Shown: positions 59,778-64,000 of the stretch, in pieces
Layout of the letters: each line of letters starts with the position of its first letter
How positions within the stretch are numbered: position 1 is the first letter of the stretch
Assembly: GCA_963678675.1 (NCBI GenBank)
Contig: OY783193.1
Location: forward strand, 7,805,394 to 7,869,393
DNA length: 64,000 nt
Reading direction: 5' to 3'
Origin: Xiphydria camelus
Lineage: Eukaryota; Arthropoda; Insecta; Hymenoptera; Xiphydriidae
Program-made: the position numbers and the translations under genes
Notes under the pieces: generated by a model
Told to the model about the DNA's origin: nothing
Seen by the model: the letters and a program-made list of their open reading frames with translations, nothing else
Databases searched by the model: none

Positions 59778-60621
59778 TCAGGGGTGCTATTCTCGACGCG
59801 TGGGAAATGCTTTTCGTGGACGAAATATTTTTCGTTAACGGACGTAAAATTTCGTCGATCACTTTCGTTAACGATTCGAATATCCCTTCCAAGATAGATC
59901 TCGTCAACGAAATTAATTTTCTCACACGAAAAATGTGTTTACATCCTTTATAGCGACGTCTTCTTTTTAGAATCTCGTTTAATCACTTAGCAACGACCCG
60001 TCGCATCGGCCCACCACCTCGTCATGCAACTCACCGGCATACAAATACCAAACAACATTCGTTGACGAAAACAGCGAGAACGACGAATGACAATTTCGTC
60101 AACGAAAAAAGTAATTTCGTTAACGAAGGAGTTTCGTATGGGAAAAAATTCCGTGTACAAAATTTCTCAAACGAAATAATAATTCCGTTCACGAAATCGT
60201 TTCTGACGTGTCGAGAATTGCCCCCCAGGGGCAATTGCGTTTTGGTTGAGAAATTTTGTACGCGAAATGTTTTCCCATACGCGCGAAACTCCTTCGCTAA
60301 CGAAATTACTTTTTTCGTTGACGAAAGTGTCATTCGTCGTTCTCGCTGTTTTCGTCAACGAATGGGTTTGGTATTTGTCCGAGGCGGTGGGCCGATGCGA
60401 CGGGTCGTTGCTAAGTGATTAAACGAGATTCTAAAAAGAAGACGTCGCTAAGGGATGTAAACACATTTTTCGTGTGAGAAAATTTATTTCATTGACGAGA
60501 TCTATCTTGGAAGGAATTTTCGAATCGTTAACGAAAGTGATCGACGAAACTTTAAATCCGTTAACGAAAAATATCTCGTCCACGAAAAGCATTTCCCACG
60601 CGTCGAGAATAGCTCCCCTGA
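59778..60621. mobile_element. Large fold-back element, copy 2
   Basis: Same as the copy at 55637-56480, shifted by 4141 bp and without visible difference. Outer pairing extends to 59695 and 60639. Confidence 0.9.
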
Positions 60622-60645
60622 AATTACTTTCGTACACCGTGTTCA

Positions 60646-61639
60646 TTTTCCGCATGTCTCCCTTGAGCTTCTCCATCACCACGAATATCCTCTCCGGCGT
60701 CTCGAACATCCTCTCGAGATTAACGACTCCGCTGTGGGACAGATTCTGCAGGATGGCTACTTCGTTCTTGAGCTGGGCCTTTTGCTCGGTGGTAAAACGC
60801 AGCTTGTCGATCACCTTTATCGCCATCGCGCGGCCGGTCTTGCGATGAACTCCGCCGTAGATGATATCAAATTAACCCGAGCCAAGAACTTCGTCCGGGA
60901 AGATGTGATAGAGCTGCGACATGTCGGTTACGCGTTCCTCTGGCTCGGTTGTCGACTGCTCCTACCGACCTGTGGAAAACGACGCGTGTTTTTCGGTATA
61001 GCGTCGGTACGCGTTCGCGCGCACACTCGCGAGCTCTGAACGTACTTGCCGATCCGGAGGTGACGGGCATCAATGCCTGCCTGATATTCGTTTTCCAGGT
61101 CCTCGCCAAGTGAGCGCCAACGCCACTTTCCGGCGGTGGAAGCTGACCACTAGCACCTCCATAGAGGGGATCTTCGCCGACGTAGTAATCGACGTTGGCC
61201 GTTCTCAATTCGAAACAATGCATCGTGCCTGGAAGGAGAGAACGCGCGCGTTGTACATCGACTAAACGCGCACAGACAATTTCTAACGATATACATAATT
61301 ATGTACTCACGAGAATGTTGTTCCCTGGCGGCGGCGACGACTAGAATTTCAGCCAACGGAATCTCTTTGAAGTACTTGGAACTGCTGTCGCTTTGGAACA
61401 GAATTATGGCCTTTGTGTCCAATCGCCAGTAGTGTCTCTTCCTCTGAAAACACGCGCGCCTTAATGATGGGGGAAGCGAAACCGAATCAGCGCCACGTCG
61501 TCAACCTACCATCGGATCGCGATTCGTCGAGTGCACCATCCATCCTTCCTTCAGGATCTTGGAGCCGCGTCGTTTCATGTGCTTGGCGCTTTGAACTATT
61601 CACATCAGCGGTATATTGTTACTCGGCGATGAGCTGCAC
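60646..61639 (-). pseudogene. Protein kinase D fragment, copy 2
   Basis: Exact repeat of copy 1 shifted by 4141 bp: exons 61639-61510, 61443-61311, 61228-61046 and 60969 to about 60647. All three in-frame stops and the changed Gly loop are present, so the kinase fragment was already dead before the unit was duplicated. The corresponding possible linker remnant is at 61869-62195. Confidence 0.9.
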
Positions 61640-63422
61640 CTGCGTTATCGCGTACGAGGTACCAAGTGTGACGGAGGGAGTGATGGAGAAGAAAAAAAGA
61701 TAAAGTATCGCAAGTGTCGAGATACGACGTTGATTGAATAATTACCTCGATGGTCTGGAATTTTGAAATTCGTCGGAAGATGCATCGTCATGGCACGGAA
61801 CGAGGTCCTACGGAAATATCATACGCCTAAAACGATTCTTAGTGCGCTTTCCTCGTGTTTCCTTGTGTTTATGCGATTAGAGGGGGGATGATGACAGGTT
61901 GGCTTATTGTCACTTCGCTGTAGACTCCCAGCATAGCTCGGTCGTTCGCAAGGGCCTCTTCGGTGTCCCGGAGCTCCCGAGGCGGTTTCTCGCGAGGGTC
62001 GCTCGTCTGGTGTCTTTCTGCTGGCCTTTGCGGTCTTTCGTCAACCGACGCTATGTAGAGGCGGCCATGATGGCGTTCGTGCCACGAGGGAACTCGATAC
62101 GACAGACTTCTTAATCGTCGAATACTGCCTAAACGCCGGCCTCGCCGCACTTCCATTTCACTTATTCGCACTGCTCCGCGAACACCACCATGCACTTTTT
62201 ATCGCACTCACTCGCGAAAAACCCGACTAAAGTTCCGAATTTCGTAGGAGCGATCCGCCACACGTCCGCACTGCTCGACCACCGAACCTTTAAATTTAAT
62301 TACGAACACGTTCCCTGCGTATTAAAATGATTGAGTTAACCCCCGTACTAAAATCTTGAAATTTGCGTAAAACTATGTTGGCGTGCCGCGGGAGCTGCGT
62401 GTTCCGCAGCGAATTCATTAATTCGTTAACAATTTTGTGAAGACAGTGAATTTACCGATATTCATGGTCGGTAAATTTACGAAGTGTGCACGTCGAAAAG
62501 GCACCGTGACTGCACTGAGTGTAACCACTGTGTCTTTATCCTGTGAACCACTCCGTGTGCTCACTGTGTAGCCACGGTGCTTTTAGTTTGTGTACGCCAC
62601 GCGATCACGCCACGGTGAGACCACAGTGGTGCCACTACGTGGCAGCACTGCGTGCGGCTAGCGTGTAAATCCACGCTTTGCTGTCGGGGATGTGTAGGTA
62701 CCCAGATAGCAAAGTGGCGCCACCGTGACTGCACACTGCTTTCACGCGGTGTATTCGAGTGCATGCACTGGGGTGTCCATCTGTCTGTGCACCGTGAAGC
62801 CACGCTGCAGTCACGCAGTGTGAGCACCGAGTGGAAGCACTGTGGCATAACAGGGTGACTCCACAGTGCTTGTACTGTGAGATGATGGTGTAGACCCAGT
62901 GGCTTCGCTGTGAAGTTATCATATGGACTACAGGGATGTATTCTAATAAAATATTTATATTAAAAAACAACATTTCTTTTACTATTCCATTTATTAAATG
63001 AACATATTGTAGCTGGAGATCCCAATATTAACATATCAAAATGTATTATCCGTCAATTCCCGGGAAAATTTATAATTAATTAAAAACTATCGAAGTTTTG
63101 GCCCTAAGCCACTTTATAGTATAGTCTTATTAGATATTCGCGAAACAATTTATTAGTGTCAGGATAAAACCGGTACCAATCGATAGGAAAAAATCTCCTG
63201 AATGACATATAGAAATGGGTAATCTTCAAATTGACGAGAAATAATGTAATTAATTAAAAACTACCTGTCAAAATCACATGCCAACAAATCGCGAAGCTAT
63301 ATTTTTTCTGTAACCAATTTCATAAATAAAAATATCCCAATGTACAGGAGAAAATTCTTTACAAATTTCAAGTCGGAACTTATAGTCTACGATGCACCGT
63401 TTTTGTGTAATAAATTATTATA

Positions 63423-63587
63423 CATATCGATACCTTACTTTGAAAACCTCGTAAGTGCAATTTTGGACAAAAATGCCATTTATAGCTTACTGCGTTAAGA
63501 TTTAAAATCTGAACACACAGTAAGCTATAAATGGCATTTTTGTCAAAAATTGCACTTACGAGGTTTTCAAAGTAAGGTATCGATATG
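63423..63587. repeat. Hairpin with 70-bp arms, copy 3
   Basis: Same hairpin as at 55141-55305, shifted by 8282 bp, with no difference seen. Confidence 0.95.
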
Positions 63588-63918
63588 TAATTCAAATTGG
63601 CTTAAATCGATCAGCTGATCGTTACGCGACGCTCCTTTATTACGCGTGCAACTAACGGAGGAAAGCGCGTTCCGCAATCTATTCAAATTTATACTCTTTT
63701 TCCTGGGCATCCTAGATTTACTCGATCAAAAAAATGAAGCTACCAATTTGTAGCAGGGAAAATTTATTATGAAATTGATGCAAGAACCTACTTGACAAAA
63801 TGCACGGTTAATTTATAATAATTTTTTGAAAGTCCCGGTGTACGAAAGTACAATAAGCTGCGCATGTCGCGTTTTACGTGGTCGCCATGAGAACAGCTGA
63901 TTGCTTGGCGAAACATGC

Positions 63919-64000
63919 TCAGGGGTGCTATTCTCGACGCGTGGGAAATGCTTTTCGTGGACGAAATATTTTTCGTTAACGGACGTAAAATTTCGTCGAT
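63919..64000. mobile_element. Large fold-back element, copy 3, left arm only
   Basis: Left end of the same fold-back in unit 3. The window ends 82 bases into the arm. Confidence 0.85.

Larger units (their letters stand above)
58560..62700. mobile_element. 4141-bp tandem unit, copy 2
   Basis: Same content, order and orientation as copy 1 at +4141. I found no difference in any part compared, including introns, hairpins and the kinase stop codons. Such identity in non-coding DNA means very recent duplication, ongoing homogenisation, or an assembly error. Confidence 0.9.
62701..64000. mobile_element. 4141-bp tandem unit, copy 3, cut by window end
   Basis: It begins with the same CCCAGATAGC and continues identically through the 70-bp-arm hairpin into the left arm of the fold-back, where the window stops. 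The kinase exons of this copy would lie outside the window. The total copy number is unknown. Confidence 0.9.

Noticed and set aside
1..64000. tRNA or rRNA genes
   Set aside because: A scan for B-box words (GGTTCGA) and rRNA-like stretches gave no place with matching stems or A-box.

Overview
The window looks like eukaryotic, probably insect, nuclear DNA. The reasons are short introns with GT..AG borders, exons that read as an animal protein kinase D, many fold-back and MITE-like elements, and almost no dense coding. A hymenopteran is a reasonable guess because the DNA is rich in CpG and has a short TTAGG-type motif at 38141-38157, but I cannot name the species. I find no intact, recognisable protein-coding gene and no tRNA or rRNA gene. 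Nearly all open frames here are short and look like chance.

From 1 to about 54,400 the window is intergenic or intronic DNA with non-autonomous repeats. These include a 113-bp hairpin (990-1102), a fold-back MITE (5144-5360), chained elements with TACAC.GAGAAAAA-type ends (8022-8498 and 35965-36575), two copies of one MITE family (10723-10916 and 19094-19315), a 1.4-kb element with subterminal repeats (13017-14432), and a 729-bp fold-back with two 243-bp arms that look identical (18328-19056). A 309-bp tandem array faces inverted relatives of itself (20053-21835), and further fold-backs lie at 23967-24208, 33376-33576 and 41668-41899. CpG-rich stretches at about 11,090-12,250, 37,000-38,800 and 40,680-41,460 could be promoter or 5'-exon regions of genes outside the window, but nothing proves it. 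One short frame at 52440-52506 down to 52243 (minus) ends in a good splice donor and may be a first exon.

From 54,419 to the window end lies the most striking feature: a head-to-tail tandem repeat with a 4141-bp period, in two full copies and one cut by the window edge, identical wherever I compared them. Each full unit carries CAC/GTG-rich short palindromes at both ends, a 70-bp-arm hairpin, a fold-back of about 0.84-0.95 kb built from TTTCGTTAACGAAA-like palindromes, and four consecutive exons of a protein kinase D gene (PH domain and start of the kinase domain, minus strand, introns kept). The kinase copy is a pseudogene with in-frame stops and a broken glycine loop. The unit ends show an imperfect inverted repeat (CCCAGATAGCAAAG against CCCCGACAGCAAAG). 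I therefore infer a non-autonomous DNA element that captured part of a host kinase gene and was then amplified in tandem. An assembly artefact is the main alternative.
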